A stretch of 64,000 bases of DNA from Sulfurimonas sp. (GCF_023228785.1 NZ_JALOAN010000001.1:47593-111592); one strand, 5' to 3'. Positions 1-8,801 are shown, counted from the stretch's first letter. Numbers and translations are program-made. Notes: generated by a model not told the origin, from the sequence alone.

Positions 1-802
1 TTCGATCTTCTAACGCTAATTTTAATGCACGAGATAGAACTACTTTTTCAACATCTCGCCCTGAGCTTTGCATATCTCTCCAACTATAAGCGTGATCAAC
101 ATGGATAACTTCTTGAGCTATGATTGGACCCTCATCAAGGTTATTATTTACAAAGTGTGCCGTAGCACCGATGATTTTAACACCTCTATTATACGCTTGT
201 TTATATGGGTTTGCACCTATAAAAGCAGGTAAAAAAGAGTGATGGATATTTATGATTTTATCTTGATAAGCTTCTACAAATCTAGGAGTTAAAATGCGCA
301 TGTATTTTGCTAGAACTATATAATCCACATCATTAAAACTATCAATGCAATTCATTATTTTTTGCTCATGTTCTAATCTTTCACAACCCTCATGTGAGAC
401 TGTAATATAAGGGATATTAAATCTGCTTACTAAAGATTCTAACTCATCATAATTCGAGATAACTGCTAATATATTCGCATCTAACTCTCCTGCCTCATAT
501 CTTATAAGAATATCTCCTAAAGCATGAAGCTCTTTTGTTGCCAATATAATGATGTTTTTTTTCTTTGGATCTACTAGTTTTATATTTGCATCACTTGGTA
601 GTGTTTTTAAGAGGTCCGCTTCTAAACTTTTAAAATCTATCTCTCCATCAACTACACTTCTCATAAAAAACTTGTTATTTTCTTTATCCACAAACTCACT
701 GTTTGAGAGCATATTTAGGTTGTGGTTACAAAAAACAGTTGAGATCTTATGAACTAAGCCCATTGCATCGTTTGCATCTATCAAAACTCTATATTGACTC
801 AC
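1..802 (-). CDS. purU: Formyltetrahydrofolate deformylase (C-terminus cut by window edge)
   Basis: PurU hydrolyses 10-formyl-THF to formate and THF, balancing one-carbon units and supplying formate for purine synthesis. The minus-strand reading frame starts with GTG at 802 and runs off the left edge after about 267 codons. Family length is about 280 residues, so only the extreme C-terminus is missing. An N-terminal ACT-like domain (about residues 1-80) is followed by a formyltransferase-type hydrolase domain with the conserved segments NIHHSFLPAF, GATAHFV and LDEGPII. The GTG start overlaps the stop of the preceding CiaD-like gene as GTGA, so translation is probably coupled. It is the last visible gene of a run starting at leuD. 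The same purU/CiaD neighbourhood is known in Campylobacter jejuni (from memory). Confidence 0.93.
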   Translation of the reverse strand, partial: MSQYRVLIDANDAMGLVHKISTVFCNHNLNMLSNSEFVDKENNKFFMRSVVDGEIDFKSLEADLLKTLPSDANIKLVDPKKKNIIILATKELHALGDILIRYEAGELDANILAVISNYDELESLVSRFNIPYITVSHEGCERLEHEQKIMNCIDSFNDVDYIVLAKYMRILTPRFVEAYQDKIINIHHSFLPAFIGANPYKQAYNRGVKIIGATAHFVNNNLDEGPIIAQEVIHVDHAYSWRDMQSSGRDVEKVVLSRALKLALEDR

Positions 803-1206
803 TTTTGTTTTCCTTTTTTTATCTCTTGTTTTCTTAAGTCTATGTTTGCTAAAACATATTCTAAAAAGTTAAGAGTCATATCTACCTTTGCATCTATATT
901 TGTGTTGTTTGGTGCTTGAAATCCTTCAAAAAGCACTAACATTCGCTCTTTAAGAGAATTTAAAAAAGACTCTTCACTCTCCATAGAAGCTAGATCTTCA
1001 TCATTTTTTTCTTCGCTTATTTTTTGAGAAAAATCTTGGATCTCTTTTTTCTCTGTAACCATGGTAGATGGCGAGAGAGTGTGTCTTTTTTGCTCATCTT
1101 TGTTTTGAACTTTTTTAACTTCTATGGAGCTGTTTAGGACTTTTTTTGTAGTCTCATTATCTTCCATTTCTGCCAAAGTTGATAGTATTACATCTTTTAA
1201 TTCCAT
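799..1206 (-). CDS. CiaD-like domain protein
   Basis: Small acidic, largely helical protein of about 135 residues with no signal peptide or membrane segment. The middle is low-complexity and charged. The C-terminal part, around FLNSLKERMLVLFEGF and then LNFLEYVLANID, resembles the conserved end of CiaD, a Campylobacter jejuni protein reported as a secreted invasion antigen that lies near purU there. A free-living Sulfurimonas-like bacterium is unlikely to use it for invasion, so a basal cytoplasmic role is possible. I chose the ATG at 1206, which overlaps the upstream TPR gene by 10 bp. A GTG at 1221 is also in frame but leaves no room for a ribosome binding site. The gene ends in a 4-bp overlap with purU. 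Family assignment is from remembered motif similarity. Confidence 0.6.
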   Translation of the reverse strand: MELKDVILSTLAEMEDNETTKKVLNSSIEVKKVQNKDEQKRHTLSPSTMVTEKKEIQDFSQKISEEKNDEDLASMESEESFLNSLKERMLVLFEGFQAPNNTNIDAKVDMTLNFLEYVLANIDLRKQEIKKGKQK

Positions 1207-1445
1207 GATTTTAGTAACCACCTTTCAAACTCTTTAAACTCAACATCAGCTTCCATCTTTACAAAAAAATCTCTCATCTGCGTATTTAGATCTGAAAACT
1301 TTTTTCTCTGGCCTTGAAGCCTTTTCATAGCGATTTTAGCCTCACTATTTGTTGGATCTTTTTCTAAAATCTTTTTATAGATCTCCAAAGCATCTTCTTT
1401 TAAACCTTGGAGTTCATATATATTTGCTAGTGTGAGAGTCTGCAT
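1197..1445 (-). CDS. Small tetratricopeptide-repeat protein
   Basis: Protein of 82 residues. Residues 3-37 form one clear TPR unit (LANIYELQGLKEDALEIYKK followed by DPTNSEAKIAMKRL). A charged helical tail ends in a Trp-rich segment (FERWLLKSWN). There is no signal peptide, so it is cytosolic. It lies 10 bp after leuB and overlaps the CiaD-like gene, so all are likely translated from one message. A single TPR cannot bind a partner groove alone. It may oligomerise or act as an adaptor for the product of the overlapping gene, which is inference from coupling only. The function is unknown. Confidence 0.72.
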   Translation of the reverse strand: MQTLTLANIYELQGLKEDALEIYKKILEKDPTNSEAKIAMKRLQGQRKKFSDLNTQMRDFFVKMEADVEFKEFERWLLKSWN

Positions 1446-1455
1446 TTTTTGTTTT

Positions 1456-2523
1456 TTATCTTACTATATAGTTAGCGATGATAGATCCCATCTCGCTAGT
1501 AGAACATACTTCTTTAGCGTCAAACTGTGCTAGATCTTGAGTTCTATAACCCTCACTTAATGCTTTTTTAATGGCAGTATCTATCTTATCAGCCGCTTCA
1601 ATCTCATCAAGTCCATATCTTAACATCATAGATGCAGATGCAATAGTAGCTATAGGGTTTGCAATTCCTTGACCTGCGATATCTGGTGCTGATCCATGAA
1701 TTGGCTCATAAACACCTATTTTTGCTCCAACAGATGCAGATGGTAAAAGTCCGATCGAGCCTGAGAGCATAGATGCTTCATCACTTAGGATATCTCCAAA
1801 TATATTTCCAGTTAACATTACATCGAACTGTCTTGGATCTCTTATGAGTTGCATTGCAGCATTATCTACATACATATGACTAAGTTCTACTTCTGGGTAC
1901 TCTTTTGCAACTTCTATAACCGTATCTCTCCAAAGTTGAGAGACATCTAAAACATTTGCCTTATCGACTGAACAAACTCTTTTAGATCTCTGCATTGCAA
2001 TTTTAAAGGCTTGGTGAGCTATGCGAACTATCTCATCACGAGTATAAACCATAGTGTTCCAACCCTTATCAGCAGTTCTACCCTTTGGCTCTCCAAAATA
2101 GATCCCACCAATTAGCTCTCGAACAACCATCAGATCTACACCTTTTACTACTGATGCTTTAAGTGATGATGCATTTATAAGCTCATCATAAACAACAGCT
2201 GGACGTAGATTTGCGTAAACTCCTAGCTCTTTTCTAAATCTTAAAAGTCCACTCTCTGGTCTCATCTCGCGAGGAAGTGCGTCCCACTTCTCTCCACCAA
2301 TAGCGCCAAAAAGAACTGCATCTGAGTTGAGTGCAATGCTTATAGTCTCTTTTGGTAGTGGATCTCCTGTGATATCATAAGCACAACCGCCCATTAAAGC
2401 CTCTTCATAGCTAAAGCTAAAATCACTGCAAGATGCTACAGCATCTAAAACTTTAACAGCTTCATCTACTATTTCAGGACCTATCCCATCGCCTTTTATA
2501 AGTGTTATTTTATACTTTTTCAT
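1456..2523 (-). CDS. leuB: 3-isopropylmalate dehydrogenase
   Basis: LeuB oxidises and decarboxylates 3-isopropylmalate with NAD+ in leucine biosynthesis. The 355-residue length is normal for the family. The N-terminal GDGIGPEI motif, the substrate-binding arginine region (SGLLRFRKELGVYANLRP), VVRELIGGIYFG and the metal-binding signature GNIFGDILSDEASMLSGS are all present. Tyr and Lys catalytic residues sit in GNTMVYTRDE- and CSVDKANVLDVS-like segments. The ATG at 2523 overlaps the leuD stop by one base (TAATG), showing tight coupling. leuA and leuC are not in this window. Confidence 0.97.
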   Translation of the reverse strand: MKKYKITLIKGDGIGPEIVDEAVKVLDAVASCSDFSFSYEEALMGGCAYDITGDPLPKETISIALNSDAVLFGAIGGEKWDALPREMRPESGLLRFRKELGVYANLRPAVVYDELINASSLKASVVKGVDLMVVRELIGGIYFGEPKGRTADKGWNTMVYTRDEIVRIAHQAFKIAMQRSKRVCSVDKANVLDVSQLWRDTVIEVAKEYPEVELSHMYVDNAAMQLIRDPRQFDVMLTGNIFGDILSDEASMLSGSIGLLPSASVGAKIGVYEPIHGSAPDIAGQGIANPIATIASASMMLRYGLDEIEAADKIDTAIKKALSEGYRTQDLAQFDAKEVCSTSEMGSIIANYIVR

Positions 2524-3026
2524 TACTTACCTTTTACTTCATTTGCAGCATAATTCATCAGACCACCAGCGTCTATAAGCTCTTGCATAAACTCAGGGAT
2601 CGGAGTGAATTTATATGTTTTGTTCGTAGTTTTATTTGTAATTGTTCCATTGTTCATATCTACACTTATACTATCACCTTGCGAGATCTCAGCACTCTCT
2701 TTTAGTTCAAAGATTGGAAGTCCCATGTTAAAAGAGTTTCTATAAAAAATTCTTGCAAAAGTTGGAGCTATAACTGCTGCGACACCTGCTGCTTTTAGTG
2801 CTATTGGTGCGTGCTCGCGTGAGCTTCCACAACCAAAGTTTTCACCTGCAACTATAACATCACCACTACTCATATTTTTTACAAACTCAGGATCTGCATC
2901 TTCCATTACATGTTTTGCAAGTTCTTCTGGAACTGATGTACTTAGGTATCGTGCAGCGATGATTAGATCAGTGTCGATATCTTTTCCAAAGGTCCAAACT
3001 TTTCCCTCAATATTTGCTTTTTGCAT
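2523..3026 (-). CDS. leuD: 3-isopropylmalate dehydratase, small subunit
   Basis: LeuD is the swivel-domain subunit that pairs with LeuC to isomerise 2- to 3-isopropylmalate. The protein has 167 residues, typical of the short archaeal/epsilon-type LeuD. It carries the hallmark GCGSSREHAP at about residues 66-75, and TFGKDIDTDLIIAARYL near the start. It is the first gene of the minus-strand run leuD, leuB, TPR, CiaD-like, purU. An AGGA ribosome binding site precedes the ATG. The partner leuC is not nearby, so the leucine genes are split in this genome. Confidence 0.96.
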   Translation of the reverse strand: MQKANIEGKVWTFGKDIDTDLIIAARYLSTSVPEELAKHVMEDADPEFVKNMSSGDVIVAGENFGCGSSREHAPIALKAAGVAAVIAPTFARIFYRNSFNMGLPIFELKESAEISQGDSISVDMNNGTITNKTTNKTYKFTPIPEFMQELIDAGGLMNYAANEVKGK

Positions 3027-3062
3027 ATTAAATCCTACTTATATTTTTAAAATATTTTCGTG

Positions 3063-3068
3063 ATTGTA
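3063..3068 (-). promoter_or_regulatory. Candidate -10 box for the leuD operon
   Basis: Minus-strand TACAAT about 37 bases before the leuD ATG, inside an AT-rich stretch. No -35 box is clear, as is usual for sigma-70 promoters in this phylum. Pattern match only. Confidence 0.35.
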
Positions 3069-3163
3069 TCCAAAGTGAGATTGGTATTAGTTTAAATAAA
3101 TCTTCCCAAAGAGATCTAGAGCCACCAATTGTGACCAAAAAAAGAAAAGTTTACTTTACTTTG

Positions 3164-3172
3164 TGATACAAT
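3164..3172 (+). promoter_or_regulatory. Candidate extended -10 promoter of the type I secretion operon
   Basis: The sequence TGATACAAT (TG, one base, TACAAT) lies 35 bases before the GTG start of the ABC transporter gene. It is the only good -10 match in the 180-bp divergent region between leuD and the secretion locus. A -35 box is not evident. Confidence 0.42.
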
Positions 3173-3207
3173 AACTACTAATTCAAACTAGTAGGATATA
3201 AACAACA

Positions 3208-5310
3208 GTGCTAACAGAAGATACTTTAAAAAAAGATCCATTGTTAAAATGTGTTAAGCATATATTAGATTTTTACTTTGGTGATGTCAGTTTTAAGAGC
3301 ATAAGTGCTTTCTTTATTAAAAGTGATGTTTTTGATATTCCTCATGCAAAAGAAGTTTTAAAAAGCTTTAAATTAAGTGTATTACAAAGAAAAATCTCTG
3401 CAGACTCCATACAAGAAAGTCTTCTTCCTTGTATTATTTTTGATGCTAATGATAACCCTTTGGTCTACCTCAAAAAAGCAAAAGACAAAGCTATTATACT
3501 AAATCCTACAGATAACAATGAACTTGAGATCTCTCTTGATGGACTAAAACTCTACAAAAAAGCGCTCCTTATCTTTAGAGATACAAACCACATAAAACAG
3601 ATGGATTCAGATGAAGTCAAATCTTGGTTTTATGAGCCTCTTCGTGCAAACTGGAGAGTATATATAGAGATAGCGATTCTTACACTATTTATAAACATTT
3701 TTGCTCTTGCTATTCCTCTTTTTGTTATGAATATCTACAACAGAGTTGTCCCAAATCAAGCTTATGAGACACTCTTTGTCTTAGCTAGTGGAACTCTAAT
3801 CATCCTCATCTTTGACATCATACTAAAGTATGCAAGAAGCCACATCATAGAAAATGTCTCAAAAGATCTAGGACTCTTTTGGGAAGAGGAGCTAATGCGA
3901 AAAATGATGCTCATCGACACACAGCACGATAAATATATGTCAGGAAGCAAAGCAAATCTTTTTAAAGAGCTCCAACAGGTTCGTGACTTTTTTACAAACA
4001 GATCTATGGTCCAGATCATAGACTTTCCATTTTTTATAATTGCGATAGTTGTTATCTATATAATCTCCCCCATAATTGCCCTAGTTCCTTTTATTTTTGC
4101 AGTCCTCATTATCCTTTTTAACCTTTTGATGCAAAGACCTATCTCAAAGTTAAGTAAAAATAGCTCTGAAAATCTTCAACTAAAGTACAGTTTTATTTAT
4201 GAGTCTATTCAAGGAACGCAGAGCATTAAACTTAACAATGCAACTCCTACTAGAATGCACCTTTGGAGAAATATTGTAGCTTTTGCAGATGGTATTGGGA
4301 TGAGGATACAATCTCTTCATACTCTCTCTATGAATATTTCACAATTCTTACTACAGCTTGTAGTTATTTTAGTGGTTATCTTAGGAGTTTTTGAGATCTC
4401 AGAGAAGAACTTAAGCGTTGGAGCACTAATAGCCGTAACCATGTTAGCAAGCAGAGCTATGATGCCCATAGTGAGCTTGTCGGGGATTGTTATAAGAGTA
4501 AAAGAGATGAGTGAGTCAATAGATCGCATAGATGAGTTTATGTCAAAACCAACGGAAGATAAAGAGAGTGCTGAGTCTGGAGTTGGAGTTCTAAAAGGAA
4601 GGCTAGAGTTTAAAAATGTCTCCTTTACTTTTGATGAGAGCAAACACAAAGCAATTGACAATGTCTCATTTATGATAGAAGCTGGCGAGAGAGTTGGCAT
4701 CATAGGTCAAACTGGGGCTGGAAAAAGTACCTTGTTAAACCTTCTCATGGGCTTATATAAACCAACTACTGGATCTATCTATCTTGATAACCATGATATA
4801 TCTACTATTCATCCCGTAGAAATTCGCCAAAATATTGGGATCATGCCTCAAGAGCCATTTTTATTTAACGCTACTATAAAAGAGAACATAGAGCTTTTTC
4901 GCCCTATCAGCAAAGAGAGAATGTTAGAGATAGTTACTTTTGTAGGGCTTGATGATCTCATTAAAAAATCTGGTAAAGGCGATTCACTTCAAGTGGGAGA
5001 GAGAGGCTCAAATCTCTCAGTTGGACAAAGACACTTAGTCTCACTAGCTCGCGCTATAGCCACAGAGCCCTCAATGCTCATTTTAGATGAACCTACTTCA
5101 GGGCTTGATATCGGTCTAGAGAAAAAACTTATCGACAGACTAAACAGTGGCTTAGGAAAAGAAAAAACTCTTATAGTCATTACCCATAGACTCGCCGCAT
5201 TAGAGTTAGTAGATAGGATCTTAGTTATTAATGAGGGAAGAGTTGTAGCTGATGGACCTAGAGATAAAGTCTTAGAAACACTAAGAAACCCGCCAAAAGG
5301 TAAGCAATGA
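3208..5310 (+). CDS. Type I secretion ABC transporter/permease with C39-like domain (LapB/RtxB/SiiF type)
   Basis: Inner-membrane ATPase/permease expected to export an RTX-type protein through a one-step channel with the HlyD and TolC partners encoded downstream. It has 700 residues. The first 130 form a C39-peptidase-like domain without a recognisable catalytic Cys-His pair, as in LapB/HlyB-type exporters of uncleaved RTX proteins. Six membrane helices span about 150-430. The nucleotide-binding domain has Walker A GQTGAGKS at about 500-507, signature LSVGQ at 603-607, Walker B LILDEP at 624-629 and switch HR in ITHR. The start is GTG with an AGGA element upstream. It ends in an ATGA overlap with the HlyD gene. 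It is probably the first gene of a nine-gene plus-strand operon. The cargo is most likely the RTX protein at 16163-20785, on the opposite strand. Confidence 0.93.
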   Translation: MLTEDTLKKDPLLKCVKHILDFYFGDVSFKSISAFFIKSDVFDIPHAKEVLKSFKLSVLQRKISADSIQESLLPCIIFDANDNPLVYLKKAKDKAIILNPTDNNELEISLDGLKLYKKALLIFRDTNHIKQMDSDEVKSWFYEPLRANWRVYIEIAILTLFINIFALAIPLFVMNIYNRVVPNQAYETLFVLASGTLIILIFDIILKYARSHIIENVSKDLGLFWEEELMRKMMLIDTQHDKYMSGSKANLFKELQQVRDFFTNRSMVQIIDFPFFIIAIVVIYIISPIIALVPFIFAVLIILFNLLMQRPISKLSKNSSENLQLKYSFIYESIQGTQSIKLNNATPTRMHLWRNIVAFADGIGMRIQSLHTLSMNISQFLLQLVVILVVILGVFEISEKNLSVGALIAVTMLASRAMMPIVSLSGIVIRVKEMSESIDRIDEFMSKPTEDKESAESGVGVLKGRLEFKNVSFTFDESKHKAIDNVSFMIEAGERVGIIGQTGAGKSTLLNLLMGLYKPTTGSIYLDNHDISTIHPVEIRQNIGIMPQEPFLFNATIKENIELFRPISKERMLEIVTFVGLDDLIKKSGKGDSLQVGERGSNLSVGQRHLVSLARAIATEPSMLILDEPTSGLDIGLEKKLIDRLNSGLGKEKTLIVITHRLAALELVDRILVINEGRVVADGPRDKVLETLRNPPKGKQ

Positions 5311-6581
5311 GTTATAGATACTTACAAGAGAGAAGCTGGAACTATCGTTTTTTTGTGCTTCCTATCATTGTTTTTATAACTGTTTTTTTGATCTGGGCTT
5401 ATTTTGCCGAGATAGATGAGAGTGTTAAGGGTGTTGGAAAGGTTATCCCATCTGGTCAAACTAGACTACTTCAACACCTAGAAGGTGGAATAATTACTCA
5501 CATTTTAGTTGCTGAGGGAGATGTGGTTAAAAAAGGAGAGGTTTTATTTAGAATCAAAAACCAATACTTTATCTCTGAACAAAGAGAAAATATCATCAAG
5601 CTAACAGCATATCAAGCAAAATTAAAAAGAATATCTTCCCTACTCCAAGATGAAAAAGAACTAACATTTGATAAAAATATTTATGAAAGCATCCCCCTAA
5701 TTATTGAAAATGAGATTGCTATTTTTTACTCTCAAAAGAGAGGAAATGACTCAGAACTCTCAATATTACAAGAGCAATTAAATCAAAAAAAAGCTAGATT
5801 AAAAGAGTTTGACATTAGATTAGAGAATCTATCCATAGAATACAACTTATCACAGCAAAATATGAAAATCCAAGAAGAACTTAGCAAAAAAGGTGCAATT
5901 TCCAAAGAAAAGTACCTACAAAATCTATCTGTAAAACAGAAACTATACACTCAACTACAAGAAATAAGATATACAATACCTGTTTTAAAGACAGAGATCA
6001 AAGAATTTTTCAACAAGATAGATTCTAAAAAACTAGATATTAGATCTAAGCTACTTCAAGAAAATAGTGAAGTTCAAATTGAGATAAAAAAACTAGAAGA
6101 GCTTATGCAAACTGATGTTGATAGAGATGCGAGGATAGCAGTTAGTAGTCCAACAAAAGGAATTGTAAATAAGATCAACTACAACACCATTGGCGGAATT
6201 GTAAAGTCTGGTGAGACAATAGCTGAGATCTCACCTCTTGAAGATGAGTTGATGATAGAAGCTAAGATAAACACAGCAGACAGAGCATACATCTATCCTG
6301 GTCAAGATGTCTTTATAGAAATAACAGCCTACGAGTCTTCAAAATACGGTCTTGTAAAAGGTAAACTTATAGGGATCTCTCCTGATAGCTCAACAGATGA
6401 TAAAGGTGGGAGTTTTTACACTATAAAAGTAAGAGCAAATAATTATAGATTTGACGATGACTCCCCCATTCTAATAGGCATGACAGCAAATGTAAATATA
6501 CTTACAGGTAAAAGGACTATACTTCACTATCTATTAAAACCGATGAAAGATATCAAATACAGAGCTTTAACTGAGCATTAG
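5307..6581 (+). CDS. HlyD-family membrane fusion protein of type I secretion
   Basis: Periplasmic adaptor linking the ABC transporter to TolC. It has 424 residues. There is a short cytoplasmic N-terminus, one membrane anchor (about residues 15-33), a biotinyl-lipoyl-like half (GVGKVIPSGQTRLLQHLEGGIITHILVAEGDVVKKGEVL), a long alpha-hairpin coiled coil (about 100-260), then the second lipoyl half and beta-barrel domain (SPTKGIVNKI through PGQDVFIEITAY). The HLEGGII segment is typical of the LapC/PrtE group. It overlaps the ABC gene by 4 bp. A 156-bp gap with its own possible promoter follows, so the downstream genes may also be transcribed separately. Confidence 0.94.
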   Translation: MSYRYLQERSWNYRFFVLPIIVFITVFLIWAYFAEIDESVKGVGKVIPSGQTRLLQHLEGGIITHILVAEGDVVKKGEVLFRIKNQYFISEQRENIIKLTAYQAKLKRISSLLQDEKELTFDKNIYESIPLIIENEIAIFYSQKRGNDSELSILQEQLNQKKARLKEFDIRLENLSIEYNLSQQNMKIQEELSKKGAISKEKYLQNLSVKQKLYTQLQEIRYTIPVLKTEIKEFFNKIDSKKLDIRSKLLQENSEVQIEIKKLEELMQTDVDRDARIAVSSPTKGIVNKINYNTIGGIVKSGETIAEISPLEDELMIEAKINTADRAYIYPGQDVFIEITAYESSKYGLVKGKLIGISPDSSTDDKGGSFYTIKVRANNYRFDDDSPILIGMTANVNILTGKRTILHYLLKPMKDIKYRALTEH

Positions 6582-6626
6582 AGACTATCTTAAAATATTT
6601 ATTCATTTTATTAAGAACATTTTAGG

Positions 6627-6632
6627 TACAAT
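6627..6632 (+). promoter_or_regulatory. Candidate internal -10 box in the secretion locus
   Basis: TACAAT in the only sizeable gap (156 bp) within the secretion gene run. It is 106 bases before the Cache-protein start and 63 before a tiny leader reading frame. Spelling match only; no -35 box is seen. Confidence 0.3.
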
Positions 6633-6694
6633 TATGACTATTTTATATTATATATTTAAAAGAAAGCAAGATATTTAACTTCCGAGGAATCTAT

Positions 6695-6733
6695 ATGAAG
6701 AGTGTGAGATTATCAACTTCAACAAAGGATTAA
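6695..6733 (+). CDS. Possible 12-codon leader peptide
   Basis: A very short reading frame (MKSVRLSTSTKD) starts with ATG six bases after a good ribosome binding site, GAGGA at 6684-6688. It stops four bases before the GTG of the Cache protein. The AAAGGA site of the next gene lies inside its last codons, so ribosomes on the leader would cover or expose that site. It may control translation of the downstream gene, or it may be chance. Confidence 0.3.
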   Translation: MKSVRLSTSTKD

Positions 6734-6737
6734 AACA

Positions 6738-7691
6738 GTGTTTGGTTTTATAAAGATGCTTAACAATTTAATGACTAAATTGAAACAAAATAAAAGATTG
6801 TGGTTTACAACTATTTTTATAGTAGCTTGTGCCGGAATAAGTTTAGCTTTACTTCTGTTAATAAGTACAACGGACAACATCTCAAAAGAAGTCTACATTA
6901 GCCAAACTAAAGAGTTTGAAAGTGCATTTAAAGACTTAGAGAAACTCCAAGAGATAAAGCTTCAAGAGATATCAACGATAACTTCTTATGACACAACCCT
7001 TATCAAAGCAATAGAAGATAACAATATAGAAACTATTACAAAGATAAAAGATGATATCAACACAAAATTAGATCAAACAGATCAAAATACTCTTAGTATT
7101 GAGTTTTATTCAAGACAAAACAACACAGATAAGTTTCGTAGTTCTGTAGTCTCTTCCTTGCAAACAAAAAACAACATTTTTGGTATAGAAGTTCTTTTTG
7201 ATGGTGTTTTTTATGTATATCTCTTACCAATCATTAAAGATGATGCTGTGATAGGCATTGTTGAAGCAAAAGAGAGTATCTACTCTATAAAAAATAGCTT
7301 TGATAGAAGATCTAAAGAGTTTACATTTTTACTAGATAAAAAGATGTTGCCATTTCTTTCAATAAAAAGCAAAGATGGTATCTATAATGATATAGGTAAA
7401 AATCATATAGTAAATATTAAAAACCACAGCAATAAAATAATTTCATACATTAGTAGTCTTGATATTAACACCTTAGAAGTTCTAACTAAAGAAAATTACA
7501 TATCTGATAAAGAGTATTTTTTAAACTCAAGAATTATCAGAGATATAAATGGTGTAGATATAGGGCTTGTTGTGCTAGGTGAGAGTATTAATGAAGAGAG
7601 TGGCTTTATAAATATGGTTCAAAAAATGGCAAATCAAGTAGTTATGATAACACTTGGACTCATTGTCTCGTTATTACTATTTTTACTTTAA
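6738..7691 (+). CDS. Membrane-anchored periplasmic Cache-like sensor without an output domain
   Basis: Protein of 317 residues with a membrane helix at about 21-43 and a second at about 297-317, where it simply ends. The 250-residue periplasmic region starts with a long helix (SKEVYISQTKEFESAFKDLE) and has the alternating pattern of double-Cache sensor domains found in chemoreceptors and sensor kinases (for example GIEVLFDGVFYVYLLPI followed by DDAVIGIVEAKES). No HAMP, kinase, methyl-accepting or GGDEF domain follows the second helix. The start is GTG with AAAGGA eight bases upstream. The next gene is the MotA-like channel subunit, 15 bp downstream after a strong AAGGAGG. It may sense a periplasmic ligand and signal through the membrane to that channel. 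The family call is by pattern and is moderate. Confidence 0.6.
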   Translation: MFGFIKMLNNLMTKLKQNKRLWFTTIFIVACAGISLALLLLISTTDNISKEVYISQTKEFESAFKDLEKLQEIKLQEISTITSYDTTLIKAIEDNNIETITKIKDDINTKLDQTDQNTLSIEFYSRQNNTDKFRSSVVSSLQTKNNIFGIEVLFDGVFYVYLLPIIKDDAVIGIVEAKESIYSIKNSFDRRSKEFTFLLDKKMLPFLSIKSKDGIYNDIGKNHIVNIKNHSNKIISYISSLDINTLEVLTKENYISDKEYFLNSRIIRDINGVDIGLVVLGESINEESGFINMVQKMANQVVMITLGLIVSLLLFLL

Positions 7692-7706
7692 GGAGGATGC
7701 TAGCTG

Positions 7707-8798
7707 ATGCGTAGATTACGAATACTTAAAGTTTATGGGATTTTGTGGCTATTTATATTTTTTATAGTATATGCAAACCTCACGAGCATCTATGGTTTTT
7801 TCATGACCACCTTAACATTTAACATCGCCGTTCTAACAGTCCTTTGTATTGGTATTGTAGTTATTTTAAAAGCCACCATGGAACTTGTAATGCTCACAGG
7901 AACATTTGCAGTAGTTCGCTATAAAAAAGGCGGTTCATTAGAATTTTATATGAATGGCATAGATAAAATCTTTCCTGAAAATGTTGCTAAAATGTTCGCA
8001 CAAAGAGCATCTCATCAAAATATATACTTTACTCATACAGAAGCTTCTGATGTTGTAGATTGGCTTGAAGAGAAGTTTATAAATCAAAAAAGTTATATTA
8101 CTTTTTTTATTAGTATGAGTTTAATGATAGGACTTCTAGGAACTTTCTCAGGACTACTAATATCATTAAATGAGATGGGAACTATAGTTTTATCACTCCA
8201 AGGTGATGTAAACCTCGGTGAAGTTATGAAAAGATTAAATGGTCCTATAAGCGGAATGTCTGTAGGTTTTGGATCATCTTTGTTTGGTGTTGCTTCAGCT
8301 ATCATACTTGGTATTAAAGGTTATATATTAGAGAAAAATCAAGCTGTTTTTATAGAAGATATACAAGACTGGATCAGCTCTTTGATTATAGAATCTCCTG
8401 TTGCTTCATCTGATGGTAGTGTTGCAAGTAGTGGTGGATCTTCAATGTCTCAGGTTATGGAAATTTTCACACAAAAGATAAGTAACTTTACAAGTAGTAT
8501 GCAAGAGTCAAACAAAGCAAATGAAAATATCTTAAAAATTTTGTCTCAAAGTATAGATGGAGAGTCACAAGCCGCAAAAAATGAGATGCTAGCACTAGAG
8601 AATATCTCTTCTGGTATAAAAGACTTAAACATAAGCAGTTATCAAAGTTCATCATCTTTAGTTAGCTCCATAGAAGATCTATCAGCCGCTACTGTTAACT
8701 CTGGAAGAAGCATAAAAGCGATGCTAGAGCTTCAAGAAAAAAACAATGAAATGTTAAAAGAACTCCTTATTAAGCTAGATACCAAGGATAAGGCTTAG
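7707..8798 (+). CDS. MotA/TolQ/ExbB-like proton channel subunit (SiiB-like role)
   Basis: Inner-membrane protein of 363 residues. Two helices lie near the N-terminus (about 11-30 and 33-58), and a characteristic channel pair follows: FFISMSLMIGLLGTFSGLLISL at about 132-153 and GPISGMSVGFGSSLFGVASAIILG at about 178-201. This is the conserved core of MotA/TolQ/ExbB proteins, which use proton flow to move a partner. A 140-residue Ser-rich helical cytoplasmic tail follows. The partner MotB-like gene begins 3 bp later. Placement inside a type I secretion operon parallels siiB, the MotA-like component of Salmonella SPI-4. It is not the flagellar motor gene; motA is at 57640-58404. Confidence 0.82.
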   Translation: MRRLRILKVYGILWLFIFFIVYANLTSIYGFFMTTLTFNIAVLTVLCIGIVVILKATMELVMLTGTFAVVRYKKGGSLEFYMNGIDKIFPENVAKMFAQRASHQNIYFTHTEASDVVDWLEEKFINQKSYITFFISMSLMIGLLGTFSGLLISLNEMGTIVLSLQGDVNLGEVMKRLNGPISGMSVGFGSSLFGVASAIILGIKGYILEKNQAVFIEDIQDWISSLIIESPVASSDGSVASSGGSSMSQVMEIFTQKISNFTSSMQESNKANENILKILSQSIDGESQAAKNEMLALENISSGIKDLNISSYQSSSSLVSSIEDLSAATVNSGRSIKAMLELQEKNNEMLKELLIKLDTKDKA

Positions 8799-8801
8799 TA
8801 A

